Assembly: GCA_026874595.1 (NCBI GenBank)
Contig: CM049320.1
Coordinates: 24,585,714 to 24,649,713 of the forward strand
DNA length: 64,000 bases
From: Sipunculus nudus
Taxonomy: Eukaryota; Annelida; Sipuncula; Golfingiida; Sipunculidae
Reading direction: 5' to 3'
Made by a program: the position numbers and the translations under genes. Below the pieces are notes generated by a model. It ran no database searches. It saw only the letters and a program-made list of their open reading frames with translations, and had not been told where the DNA came from. Positions within the stretch are counted from its first letter, which is position 1. Each line of letters begins with the position of its first letter. Positions 48,143-60,284 of the stretch are shown here, piece by piece.

Positions 48143-48424
48143 ATAATTGTTTGTTGATTCTCTAGTAACAACGGAACATTCCGCAGTGTCTGACTCAGGA
48201 ATCTCAGAATGTGCAAAGATGGAGGGCCTTAGGCCTTGATTCAGAGCAACAAAATGTTGCCCGCCTCGATACTCGATACACAATCGTAGTTGCCGATAGG
48301 TGGCGCTGCGATAGCCCTTCGCAAAAATAATTTGAGGTATCTCTGGATATATAGCGAAATAATAAAAGGAAAATAACCTCCCACAGGACGTACTTCACAT
48401 CATTCTCGACAGTTCAAGACCAAA
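46498..48424. repeat. Three tandem ~0.55-0.6 kb units separated by (ATT)n blocks
   Basis: Unit 1 is 46570-47128, unit 2 is 47205-47812, unit 3 is 47899-48424 and truncated at its right end. Each starts AGGTTCTAATACCAG, has a central TA microsatellite (short in unit 1, about 70 bases in units 2 and 3), GATGGAGGGCCTTAGGCC, and ends in ACCGGCGCGAC plus ATT repeats (missing in unit 3). Units 2 and 3 are closer to each other than to unit 1. No reading frame is kept through all three. Confidence 0.85.
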
Positions 48425-48475
48425 AATTTATTATTTTTTTTTCAGTCACTATAAACTGAGCATAAATGTAAAGTT

Positions 48476-48670
48476 ACTGGGAGCAATAGTTGGGCTACTG
48501 CTCAACAGATGTCGCCACAGGCCATGAAGCTTGGAACAACTTCTTGGCCAGATCAAGGGAGTTATAACCAGAAAGATTGGTTCTCTTCAATTCAGTGATA
48601 GGGAATGTAAGGAGGGAAACGCTGACTGTGAGCTCTAACGATATGATGATGATGATGATGATGATGATAA
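48476..48670. repeat. Dispersed repeat flanking a retrotransposon remnant, left copy
   Basis: Related to 50125-50290: AATAGTTGGGCTA, AGATGTC, GCCATGAAGCT, AACTTCTTGGCCA, ATCAAGGGAG, GGGAATG, GCTGACT, GAGCTC in the same order and orientation. It ends in a (GAT)n tract. Confidence 0.6.
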
Positions 48671-49009
48671 GCTTTATTTCCTCCAAAATAAAGACAAATG
48701 TCATACATACATATAAGTAATCATGTAAAACAGTAATTATACGTAAATATTTATAACATCGTAACAACAGTGCGCACTCATTATATAAACTTTCCAAAAA
48801 CCAAAAAGCGTTAGTAATTTTATATACGGAGAATATCTATCAAGCTGTTGCTATGATCTATCAGGCTTGTGATTGCGGGTTTCACAATATACATTCGATT
48901 TGCTCCTTGTAATATATATATAGCAACTAGTTGACGTATATATATACAAGAAGTACTCCCCCTTGACGAACAGCTTGCAATATATCAATTGTTTTTGCTA
49001 ATGATGAAA

Positions 49010-49604
49010 TCATATAGCACAGAGTTCTGGGTTTTCGTACAGGATTTTTTTTCCATATTTGGCCGCATGTTTCCATTGTAACAGTTTTAAACAAGAAAAA
49101 GGACCATCATGCCTATCTGTATCGAATGCTTTGCGACTATCTAGGAAGCAAGCACAAACATTGGAATCATTGTCGACGTGATGAAGTATACTTTCTTGCA
49201 GTACAAAAAACACATTGGATACTGATAAGCCTTTTTGATAAAAAAAAACTGGCATGGGTCATAAATTTGAATATCGCGTAAAGAAGAATATCTCCCAAAT
49301 CTGTCTAGTAAAACTTTTTCAAATAATTTATAAATAGAACAGAGTAATGTGATACCGCGATGCTTGTCTGGGTTCCTCCGCGTTTTGCCTTTACTGTTTT
49401 GGTTTTGTAACAATTAGCCCTTTTCTCATTTGAGATGCATAGTAAATCTTTTATCTTAAATATACATTTAAATAAATGTATCAAATACAAGATAAAAGGT
49501 TCGCCTACAAAGGTAAGGTGTTCGTTCATAACCTTTTTCGGGAGACTTTTTTTTCCGAGTTTGAGGTCGCATTTTTTGTCATTTCTGTCTATGAAATAAC
49601 ACAT
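49010..49604 (-). pseudogene. LINE-type reverse transcriptase, decayed
   Basis: On the minus strand, three overlapping frames together follow the usual order of a non-LTR reverse transcriptase: a helix before the fingers (PFILYLIHLFKCIFK), the KHRGITLLCSIYKLFEKVLLDR block, a segment like QESILHHVDND, and motif A (CACFLDSRKAFDT). At least two frameshifts separate the parts and the downstream double-Asp motif is not present. It is an inactive LINE fragment of the jockey/CR1/RTE-like sort; I cannot fix the clade. Related to the remnant at 2739-3089. Confidence 0.7.
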
Positions 49605-50060
49605 TGAAAAAAAGACATATAAAAGGTTGACCGAGAAATATCAGTAAAGTGAGTGAGACTTAGAGAAACAAAGCGTTCATGCTGGCTATCAAACAAAGCA
49701 GAGATATATTCACGCCAAGCTGCCACAATAGCATAATGATCTCTTTATACGTTTTTTTTTCTTTTTTTTTAGAGAAACCAAAACCGGTTAATATCGATAT
49801 TCTTTTCTTGGTCAGCCTCTTTGAATATATCTCGCTCGGCTTACCCGCATAAGCTTGTCATGCTAATACGAAATTTACGCATTGATTTCTGATAGGAAAT
49901 GTAAGAATTGTAGAAGTTTCCTCGGGATCTGCTCGCACTGACCCTGGTGCGCCTTTTTTGCCCATCATGAAGTGAAAGTCTTTCATTTTATCTTCAAACA
50001 TATATTATATTTGCGTTTTGGCACAGCTGAATTACCTTTATACTTAGACTTATAGATTAT

Positions 50061-50063
<3 letters not shown>

Positions 50064-50093
<30 letters not shown>
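50064..50093. repeat. (ATT)n microsatellite
   Basis: About ten ATT units immediately before the right flanking repeat. Confidence 0.9.
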
Positions 50094-50124
50094 TTCCGTT
50101 TCTATATGTAAATACTGATCATGA

Positions 50125-50290
50125 ATCAATAGTTGGGCTATTGCCCAGCAGATGTCACTACTTGCCATGAAGCTCCAACTTCTTGGCCACATCAAGGGAG
50201 CGATTAAAATTCCAGATTGATCGGCTCTCGTCAAATCTGTGAAAGGGAATGAGAGGAGTGAATCGCTGACTCTGAGCTCATACGGTTTAC
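50125..50290. repeat. Dispersed repeat flanking the retrotransposon remnant, right copy
   Basis: Direct-orientation relative of 48476-48670, clearly diverged. Confidence 0.6.
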
Positions 50291-50639
50291 CATGTTAAAG
50301 TCCTATATGCGGTTTATCCTTGTATAAATTGTTATATTACTGAACCATTCGGAAATGCTGTTCAATGTAAAGTTCGGAAGTTTGGTTAATGCTTTATAAG
50401 CGTTCAAGTGTAATTAAGTAAAGGGAAATGCAATCGATTTACTTTCATTTAATTGAAAAACACGAAAATCAATGAAAACTAGTTTGCTTAAAAAATTATA
50501 CTTGTAAAAAAATTATTATACAAATTGGTGTGGTCAAACAAGCCTGGCATGGAAAAAAACAGAATGATAGGGCGATATAAATCTGAAGGCCTGATAATGA
50601 TTCATATATATATACAAACATTTATGTTAGTCTCTAGAT

Positions 50640-50880
50640 ATCTTTGGTCAAACCACTGGGGATGATTACACAACCAGGACCTGCAGGTGTGGTAGACACC
50701 GGGCTTGGGTGAAACCGGGATATTAAAATAAAATGACAGGAAGCGAGCGCTACCGGCCTGTCACGTATAGTCCCAAACCGCAATGGAAACCTGCAGATGT
50801 AAGTAATTATAGCTTAAGAATTAGATAAGTCAGCATTTAAAACTGAAGGCTGTTACCTCCACCAAAATTAAAAGAAAGAA
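50640..50880. repeat. Dispersed repeat related to intron 5 repeat
   Basis: Shares ordered blocks with 17400-17650 (GATTACACAACCAGGACC, GCAGGTG, ACACCGGGC, GTTACCTCCA). Confidence 0.5.
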
Positions 50881-51279
50881 ACAGATATCTTGGGTCAAAG
50901 GGCCGTTAGAGAAGATTACTACTCTGAATGAATTAAGAAAATATGTAGTCACGTGTTATCATCAGAAGAGGTTCATTTTTTTTCAAAGGCAATGTGACAG
51001 ACAGACATATCCTTGTTCCATATAATTCAAGCCTATTACAAATCTATTTTGGAAAAAAAATTTATAGCCCTGGTTTACATTTTAACTAGGTTGCTATAAC
51101 AGATCCCGAAAATGAATCAGCCAGTCTGATTAATCAACATATTAGGGTTGACAACAAACCTTTTTTTTCTTTAAAAGCATGCAGGTATATATTATAGTTA
51201 GCTTATCTACTTGTCATCATGAGCAAATGAAACACAACAGTAAGGGTCTTAAATAACATTTTGTTTATTATAGTGAGTC

Positions 51280-51343
<64 letters not shown>

Positions 51344-52675
51344 GCATGGGATACATATATAAATAAAAGCGAGTCAAAAACAACACGGGTCGGCCCATGC
51401 GGGAATAAAAACTTCTATATCTGCGGCTGGGATCACCCATTAATCCGGCATTATATATCACCAGTAGTAGATGTATATTTTGGATTTGAATCAAATGATC
51501 TTTCAAACCAACTTTACGGATAATCTTTAGAAAAAGGGTGAAATTTTACTTCTCAGTTTCAAATTTCGGATAAACGATTTTTTTAGTAAACGGTGTTCGG
51601 ATAAACAACGCTTTACTGAAGGTTAGATAGGTATGAAGAGATACAACAGCTATAGATATGTATAATATTAATACAATATATTGGGGTATTGAACGCTATC
51701 CCTCACAAATAGACGATATAATCATTATCAGCAATGGTGTCTAATATACAATGACATAGTCCGTTTCATCTCCTTATGTTAACCTGTTTTTGCTGTGAAC
51801 ATTTTAATTCATTACATTTCAATGGAAAAGATGATATAGTTAAGGGTAGAGGATTAAAGGGCCAAATTTTCAACAGGATAAATAAATACCTACATTAAAC
51901 CTTATTTAAGATACAGAAATATTTGAAAAAATATGAGAAATCAGTCCACATTTTACAACATATATATCTTAAAGAAACAAAAATATCTTAAAGCAACCCA
52001 GCAATTAAGAAAATCGTCACTTTATTTTAAAAGATTCTAATGGCGTACATATTTATAGACAAATAAACGTGGATCCTGTATAGCTTACATGAACACGCAG
52101 CAGCAGCTGTAGGATACCAGTCGGGGTGACTTTAGCTTAATAGTGAATTCCAACTTAAATTTCTTAACACTGGCCGAAAACAACATATACTTTGTTCGAT
52201 GAGAACAATCTGGCGTCCCGCAGATTATGATAATATACGACATTTGACTATATTACGGATCCATGCACCAGGGGGCGCTAACGGTTGGATAATGTGCATT
52301 TTGGCCTAATTTTTTGCAGTAAACATACAGGTAATATATTCGTTAAGTAACATTCGATAAAATTGACGATTTTACCTCGATTGTTTATGTAATTATAAAT
52401 ATATATATATAAATTATATGTGAGTGTTTGTAATACACACATATATGCTTTAACCACATAATTATAAAGTATATGTGCAAGTTTGTGTGTGGATTGAGTT
52501 CAACGACCGATCATTATGAATCGAACACAGCTAAACCAAGACAAATTAGGGAATTGTTCTCTTCAAGAAATGCTTATTAAATGGTTATACATGCATTAAC
52601 ACAGAATCTGGAACCAGCAGAAAACATTGCATATTGGAAATATGGATTATTATATATGGATTAAATTTTCCATAC

Positions 52676-52680
<5 letters not shown>
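50881..52680. other. Non-coding AT-rich stretch
   Basis: Nothing coding seen. A TA microsatellite lies at 51284-51339; the rest is unique AT-rich sequence. Confidence 0.55.
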
Positions 52681-52732
<52 letters not shown>

Positions 52733-52756
52733 TAGATAGATAGATATATATATAAA
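52678..52756. repeat. (TA)n(GATA)n microsatellite
   Basis: About 26 TA units followed by four GATA units and a short TA tail. Confidence 0.9.
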
Positions 52757-52825
52757 TAATTTTTAAGCCCTAACATTTGTCCATACAGTACTCTCGGCAA
52801 GTATTTGGAGGAAATGGAAGAAATT

Positions 52826-52838
52826 AATAATAATAATG

Positions 52839-52898
<60 letters not shown>

Positions 52899-52926
52899 GT
52901 AATAATAATAATGATAATAATAATAC

Positions 52927-52988
<62 letters not shown>

Positions 52989-53039
52989 TAATAATAATAA
53001 TAATGATAATATAATAATAATAATACATTATAATTCAAA

Positions 53040-53094
<55 letters not shown>

Positions 53095-53113
53095 TAATAC
53101 ATTATAATACAAA

Positions 53114-53171
<58 letters not shown>

Positions 53172-53226
53172 TAATAATAATACATTATAATACAAAAATA
53201 ATAATAATTTAATAATAATAATAATG

Positions 53227-53275
<49 letters not shown>

Positions 53276-53330
53276 TAATAAAAATAGTAATAATAATGAT
53301 AATAATAATAATATAAATAATAATTATAAA
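52826..53330. repeat. 500-bp (AAT)n block with embedded ACATTATAAT units
   Basis: Dominantly AAT/ATA trinucleotides. A punctuating phrase AATACATTATAAT(A/T)CAAAAA recurs three times (about 53020, 53095 and 53180), so the block has a higher-order period of about 80-90 bases. Frames through it are only poly-Asn/Ile/Tyr translations of the repeat. Confidence 0.85.
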
Positions 53331-53339
53331 AAGACTACA

Positions 53340-55270
53340 CAGGTATAGTGACGAGAACATGCTATAGGATTGCACGTGCGTTAGTGCAGCTTGTATATTA
53401 AGGGTTAAAAGTGGGAAGCAATAGCCGTATCCAAGCTACCGTAAATATAGACGCCATCACCACGACATTAACACCATCTTTATGGTAAAAGTATGTGCTT
53501 CCTGTTACTATAGAATTACCCGCTGATCCCTTCCTTACCGCATCCTTGCTCGGCGATGTACTTTCTTATAAAGTGTACCAAGCTCCGGTCATCCATATAT
53601 TTTGTCATACAGGGGCCTATACCTTTGTGCTATCGTTTTCCATTGAGACATATTGCATGGTTGCTAGGTAGCAGCACGTAAACAATTGTTGAACCACAAT
53701 TATGCTGTCATGAACTTGTCAGGACAATTCTTGAACTTGCACAGAATGTGCATTTCAACTTCAGTATATATATAAAAAAAACAAATACTTTAATTCATGC
53801 TTATAATTTGTATCATTCCCTGAACAAGAATATACTTAAAATCTAAACTTCAGAATTATTATTATTTATAGAGTAAGGTAGTGTAGGAAGCATTAAAAAG
53901 GCGGTGCCTCCGCCAAAAAATAATATTTAAATAAAAACTTTCAGATGGCTTAAATGGCTCTTAATGAATTCTTACTTTAACTTTTTAATTCTGATTTAAT
54001 AGAACGGACATTGTCAGCCAATGGGCCTATATCAGTTAAAAAAAACAAGGATACAATTAATGATTTCTTTTTATTACTGTTTGAGGAAACGTCTTCTCAA
54101 TAGGCCTACATATGACATATTATTTATTGCCAAGGTTTACTAATATATAGGACTATATTACAAGATAGCTTGGCTCTTTCTGCAATATCCCGACAAAGCC
54201 AAGATTTTAGTTATCAAAAGTTGCTTTGGCCCATGCAGGCCGCTGTAAAGGATGTGTGTGAGAAAATGATATTTAAACATGACTATATATACAGTTCTCT
54301 ACATGTTTTTGCATGAGAAGTGTAAATGAACAATAGCCAGATCAGAGAGTAAGGATAGCCAGGTCAGAAATGCTTATGAGGTCACATAATCCTAAAAAGT
54401 GAGAGAGCCTAATCGACCGGGCAATTTTAAAAATATATAGGCCTACAATTTAAAGAACAATGCAAGATGCACTGAAGGAAAATGGAAAAACCTAATATTA
54501 AATAGGGTGGATAGGGATTCAAGACGAGCAAAAATGACTGGAGTCCTTAATTGTACGTAAAAAAAAGAAAGATCATCATCGTTGTCGTCCTCATCATCAA
54601 CATCATTGCCTAATCATTTTCATCACATTTGGTGTATATATACACTAGGTATTAGCATATTTGTGTATATGAATGTTACATGTTCCCTGTATATCTCTGA
54701 AACATAGGTTGTGTCGTCATCGTCATCATCATCATCATCATCATCGAACGACGTCTATAAGACGTACCTAATATTTAATATGATGTGGATAATGTTTAAA
54801 GATAGCCCAAAAATGGCCGGAGCCCCTATGTGTATGTAAAAATAAGCCTTGCATTCAGAACACACATGTCAAATGAATATGTATTGAATAAATTGACCAC
54901 TGGTCTGATAAGTAGCTTGCAAGTGTCAGCATACACCGCTTAAAAATAGCTTGGGCGTTTGAAAATGTACACATGTGCATATTTTAATTTGCAAATACTC
55001 ATTATAATGGAGAGTATTGGTAATGTTTCTTTTGTCTACGGACAATTAAAGAAATGTTCAAAGCGTCATTGCTGGTTTTAAGCAATGTGAACGGGGGCGT
55101 GACATTTTGGCTCAATTTTCCTCTTACCTGATTAAAAAAAAAAAAATATAAAAAAAGCTTTTTTTTGCAGTAAGCCATTCCTTGAAGGATAAAAAAGCTT
55201 GTTTATAAGAAATTAGTTGTAAAGATTTATATATTTAAGAGAGGCTGAAAGTTCAGGCTGTTTATATATA
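53340..55270. other. Non-coding stretch
   Basis: Unique AT-rich sequence with (TCA)n tracts near 54575-54600 and 54717-54746. A CTCCGCC/GGCGG palindromic fragment near 53900 resembles the tail of the dispersed repeat at 24560. No gene supported. Confidence 0.5.
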
Positions 55271-55293
55271 GATCGCACACGGGAATGTCAATG

Positions 55294-55331
55294 AGGTCAC
55301 ATGACCTGTGACGTGTAGCTCTATGACGTCA
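55294..55331. promoter_or_regulatory. Nuclear-receptor-type inverted repeat and CRE
   Basis: AGGTCA-CA-TGACCT (55294-55307) is a perfect inverted repeat of nuclear receptor half-sites with a 2-base spacer. TGACGTCA (55324-55331) is a perfect CRE palindrome. A GC-rich island follows (about 55420-55590), unusual for this window, so this may be a promoter. No adjoining exon could be defined. Confidence 0.3.
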
Positions 55332-55419
55332 TCAATGTTACAATATGGCGTAACTGTATAAACACGAAGCACAAAGGAAGACCTGCCACACAGGAAGATG
55401 AAATCTTAGCTGACCAGAT

Positions 55420-55590
55420 TTGTCTTGGCGGGCGTGTCCCCCCATATCCCCGATCACCAATTATTTCCCCATTAGCTTGCTCAGTGGTCCGCGTCCCCCC
55501 GGGCGCCACGGGGGGCCGGTGGTACATGTTAAATCGTGTCCCCGCCCACGGCCATCGTCCCGCCAGCCCCCGCGGTTGATACGGGTGTTA
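55420..55590. other. GC-rich island
   Basis: A 170-base stretch rich in C and G (CCCCCCGGGCGCCACGGGG and similar) inside AT-rich DNA. Open frames on both strands are a side effect of composition. It could be promoter-associated or transferred repeat sequence. Confidence 0.5.
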
Positions 55591-55834
55591 TGTTATAGCG
55601 CCAGATTAACATCACGTAAACATGATGGATTTTTCATAATCGGTTTGTTGACTTGATTTTGCTGTTTGTTGAAATTCTTCAGATAACGAACCTGAAAAAA
55701 AGTGGTTGTCCTTATTTTTGTATATATGTACAGCATTTATCTGTAAGTCAAAGAAAAAATTCACAAATTTCTTAGAATTTATTTCCCTTAGAACGGTGGT
55801 ATCTATCCCACAGGATTACCGTAAACTTTATCAC

Positions 55835-56170
55835 CATCACTATCATCATAATTGTTATAATCTTAAATCAGCATCATTCACATAATCGTTATCTTCCCCA
55901 TCATCATTCTCATCAGCATTATTATTATTGCCATTATAACCGTAATCGCATTCATCATAATCATTAAAGTTCCAATCATTATTGTCGTCGCTAGCCCCAT
56001 CATCATCGTCGCCACCACCACTACAATCATCATCATCATTATAATCATTATCATCACCATCATCATCACCACCACCACCATGCATCATCATTATAATCGC
56101 AACCACGACCACCATCATCATCATCAACATAATCGTTTTCGTCATCATCATTATCAATATCATCATTATC
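55835..56170. repeat. Degenerate CAT/ATC trinucleotide repeat
   Basis: Imperfect CATCAT, ATTATT and CACCAC repeats. The minus-strand frames (poly Met/Val/Asp) are products of the repeat. Confidence 0.8.
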
Positions 56171-56280
56171 TTAAAAAAAAGGTTACCTGGATTTTATGGT
56201 GTAAGCTCGTTCACCTTTGCCTATAAAGGACATTTTTCCTGCATAGTTAGCCCGAGTGTGCGCAAGGCCGCAGACCTCAG

Positions 56281-56780
56281 CTGATGGACATACAAACAGG
56301 TGGACGTTCAATCAGGTGGACGTACAGACAGGTGGTCTTACACACAGGTGGACGTACAAATTGGTGGACATTCGAAAAGGTTGACGTTCAGACAGGGGAC
56401 TTTCAAACAGGTGGACATACAAACAGGTGGACGTTAAAACAGGTGGACATACAAACAGGTGGACATACAAACAGGTGGACGTTAAAACAGGTGGACGTAC
56501 AATCAGGTGAACGTTCAAACAGGTGGACATACAAACAGGTTGACGTTCAAACAGGTCGACCTACAATCAGGTGGACGTTCAAACAGGTGGACATACAAAC
56601 AGGTTGACGTTCAAACAGGTGGACGTACAAACAGGTGGACGTTCAATCAGGTGGACGTACGAAAGGTCGACGTACAAACGGGTGGAAGTTCAAACAGGTG
56701 GACCTACAAAAGAAGAGTCGAAAAGCAAACAGCTATAGACGTACAAACAGGCAGTCATACACACAGACAGGCGTACAATC
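56281..56780. repeat. 16-bp minisatellite, CAGGTGGAC unit
   Basis: About 30 imperfect copies of a 16-base unit close to ACAAACAGGTGGACGT, degrading toward the right. Because 16 is not a multiple of three and no stop arises, frames stay open on both strands with a 16-residue period (TGG..NRWT..KQVD). I count about 18 intact CAGGTG hexamers. Confidence 0.9.
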
Positions 56781-56836
56781 AAGCAGATAAAAAAATCGAC
56801 ATGCAAACAATGAATGATGCCACAGCATCGGGATAG

Positions 56837-57644
56837 GCCGGGATGGACAACTTATACATTGATGGCCAAAGACAAACCATATCTATTTATGCCATTTATA
56901 TTTTATTGAAACGTCATAACATTCGTTATAGGAAAGAGGGCAGACATATGGTTATCCACTAAATTCTATCAATAGCTTTTTAAATATTTACAGATGCACA
57001 GAGAAGCAGAACCACAGATCAACAAACACGGGTTATCACATAACCTCCATCAAGCTTTGATAAAAATTAGGGAACGCAAACACATAAGGCAGGGCGTGGT
57101 ATATTCATGAGTATATACTTTATGACATCAAAGAATACGCCGGGAGGTCACGTGACACCACTCAGTCTAGATAAGTCTCGTCATTGTGCGGGAAGACTTT
57201 TTTCTATCTCCTTCGGCACTCGGATTATATGAAGAACCCAGAAGAGACACGTATTAACACCTGTGTGTATACTTTTGGCCACCCGGCTCACATATATCAC
57301 TCTTTTTTGAGTGTATAGACCACACAGGATATATCAATGTTCACATCAACCGGGGCTCTAAGTGCGCCGTCCCCCAATTGATACGCCCTCAAGTAGGCAC
57401 CTACGGCACTTGGAGATGGTTCTCTCTATAAACTCTCCCCATCGTGAGACACGTGGAGGGATGCACTGATCGAGGCCTGTCCCCTCCTCACTTTAAAGTA
57501 GACTCTTCATACCGCACCCCGGGGGGTGGATCTTGTGGAACATGGGGGGGGGGGGGGGGGGTGTAACGTGATCAAGGCTTCGAAGGATTTTAAAAAAATA
57601 TTTTTAAATGATATTTTAACATTGATTTATCTTTTGAACAGTTG

Positions 57645-57675
<31 letters not shown>

Positions 57676-59600
57676 ATAATGAAATATCATAATATAAAAA
57701 TTATAATAATAATAAAAATAATAACAAGGATGACGATGATGATATTACATTATTCCTATTGATGATGATAATTATGATAATTATAATATATTATTATTAT
57801 TATTATCGTCATCATCATCATTATTATTATTAAAAGTGGTCAATAACTAATCTATTATAAAATGTTATATACGATGATATTCGGTCATACACTTTTTATT
57901 GGTCACCGGAGCACATTCCCCCACCCCAACTCCAGATTAAATCCGTCCCTGTTAGTTTTATACACGTCAGGATGTGCGTGTGATATCTTCGCGTTATCTG
58001 TCTTATTCGTGTCTTTACGACAAATGAGGGCCTATCACTTTGGAATCTTTACAGCAATGGGAGAATCGATCTTCCCCGCCTCTCACGAAATCGTCAGGAT
58101 TTAAAGAACCCTCGGGTCTAAAGGGCTCATAAATATATTGTATAAAAATAAACCGACAATGAGTAATCGCAGGTGACATACGTTATTTTCTGGGGTTTTT
58201 TTATGCAACTTGACTCTGTGAGGAGACACTGCGGGTCACGTGACATGACTGGTGGGTTACACCTCCCAGCAGTTACCGTGCCATCTCTAAGTTACTATTG
58301 GCTTATCTGTTGCGAAAGATCACTCGGGATTAAATAAGTGTCCTTTTTTTTTGCTGGAATGCTGACATGTCCTGCGTGTCTTGGCTGTTTGACAAACAAA
58401 TATATGATTAAATCATCGTCAGGTGTGCTTTCTTAGAGGTCACCACGTACGTCCGTATCTTCGCGATATATATATATATATCCGATCGCGATATAATATA
58501 ACTTGTTGTCTATATAGTCATAGTTCACTGTATACCTGTCACGCCATTTTGCCATCAGGAGGGGGAGAGAAACAAATTCAATATTCGGGGTGGTCGGGGG
58601 GGGGGAAGAGGAGAGAAGAGGTTTGGGACAATCGCACTTCAGTCATGGCATGCAGCTGTAGGCTTATGCTAGTGTATAAGAATATGTGTGTGTTGGGGGG
58701 GGGGGGGGGGGGTTCAGTATATAGACAAAAACCTTACGTACGTTACTGGTATGAGAAAAGAAATGTATTATTTTCAGCAGAAATTTAATTAGATTATACT
58801 TAATTATAAGTATAGTTTGAATGCCCCTTTATAGTTTGAATGCCTATATGCATGCAGATCTGTCTTAATTGAAGGGGTGAGGGGGGCCGAATGACATCTG
58901 AGCCCCCCCCCCCCCCCCAACCTCCATCATTTATATATTGGTGAGCCATGATTGAGCCCTGACTACTCACTGCCTCCTGCACCAATGACCTGGCCAGAGT
59001 CAGAGGGGGCAGGGTCCAGCTAACGAAGAAAAAATTGGCAAACCTTAAAATGTTCCCTGGTCGGGGGGGGGGGGGGATTGGGTTCCTAGCTCCAAAAATT
59101 GGTTTAAAATGCTAAAAAAATGAGGCGGTTCAACGGTATATAGGGGTTAGGGGGTGGCCTAAGGTAAAATAGGCCTATGTGAACGATTGCTGAGCTAACA
59201 CTATAGGCCAATATCATCATCTGCTTTTCGATGCTTTTGTATATGAATCTATACCTTATCTTATCTATATGGTCCGTCTTTCCATGCATAAAGTAGGCCT
59301 ATATTTAGTATTTTGTCTGCGTTAAAACTGACCTTCCGATATTGTAAAGATTTTGATTCAGATTTTTGGTTTAGTTATAGATTATAATGCTGAGATAAAT
59401 TAATCAACGCAACAGTATTATGTTGATATTTGTGATATTATTGAGTAATTATCTCTTTTCAACTTTTTGATACAGCTTCCCATATTATATATCAAAACCT
59501 TTTGTCAATTTTCTTGCTTCTGTTGCAACTATTTATGATGTAATCTGGAATAGATTCAGACTCATGTTCAATACATTTGTAGGCCTATATCATATAACGG
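56837..59600. other. Non-coding stretch with G/C homopolymers
   Basis: Holds poly-G at 57544-57561, a CT tract at 57647-57672, ATT/ATC repeats to 57830, poly-G at 58695-58712, poly-C at 58903-58918 and poly-G at 59063-59076. Perfect GTCACGTGAC palindromes at 57147-57156 and 58235-58244. Short frames have no recognisable domain. Confidence 0.5.
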
Positions 59601-59624
59601 TACTACAACTATCCAACCAGCCAA

Positions 59625-59930
59625 CGGTGGATTAAGATTCTAACCTGGGTTGTTGGCCCAGTTTTAAATCTGTCCAGACGAGATTTCAATCCTGAAGTCT
59701 CCACTGCAGGATTTTAATCTGAATAGGGTGGTCTATAGTTTAAAACTGGACTGGGCTAGACTGTGATTGTCATCTGGACCGGCCCAATTCCAAATTGTAT
59801 TCTTGGCTGGTCCCGTTTTTAACTGGATGGACCAAGATTACGATTGTAATCTGGTCCGATCAAAATCAAAAATTTAATCTGTGCTGGCCCAGTTTTAAAC
59901 TGTACCAGATTCCAATCTGTGCCCTCCTCA
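59625..59930. repeat. Degenerate repeat of GGCCCAGTTTTAAACTG-type units
   Basis: Units such as GGCCCAGTTTTAAATCTG, TTTAAAACTGGACTGGGC (inverted), GGCCCAATTCCAAATTG, GGTCCCGTTTTTAACTGGA and GGCCCAGTTTTAAACTG recur in both orientations at 25-60 base spacing with ATTTTAATCTG-like linkers. Confidence 0.6.
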
Positions 59931-60284
59931 TGCATGATAATTTCAACCATTTTAGACACGTGAACGAATGTATCTATAAATCAAGATGCATGTGGCTCTT
60001 AATTGACAACTGGCAGTGTGACCAGTGGTATCAAGTATTTTTGTATTGCTCTTGGTTACTGGCCTCTTCTAATACATGCAATATTAATTAACACAAGCTG
60101 AGGCAGCCTGCATGGTGGACAGGTCCTGCATGGGATCAAATAAAACCTCCGCCTCGTGATGAGTTTACCACATACAGCCGTGGTATTTGGCTTTTAAAAT
60201 AACTTTTCTTTATGTATTTCATATGGTTAAAATTTAGCGGAAAATATCAGAGCATAATATGGAATAATCTTAAATGAATGTCAG

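Noticed and set aside
52585-53375. Poly-Ile/Tyr/Asn frames
   Set aside because: Translations of AAT and TA microsatellites.
55855-56166. Asp/Met-rich minus-strand frame
   Set aside because: Translation of degenerate CAT/ATC repeats.
56284-56836. Long overlapping frames on both strands as repeat proteins
   Set aside because: They follow from a stop-free 16-base minisatellite; no start context, splice signal or non-repetitive part.
57862-58104. 80-residue frame as a small gene
   Set aside because: No signal, domain or splice support; flanked by repeats.
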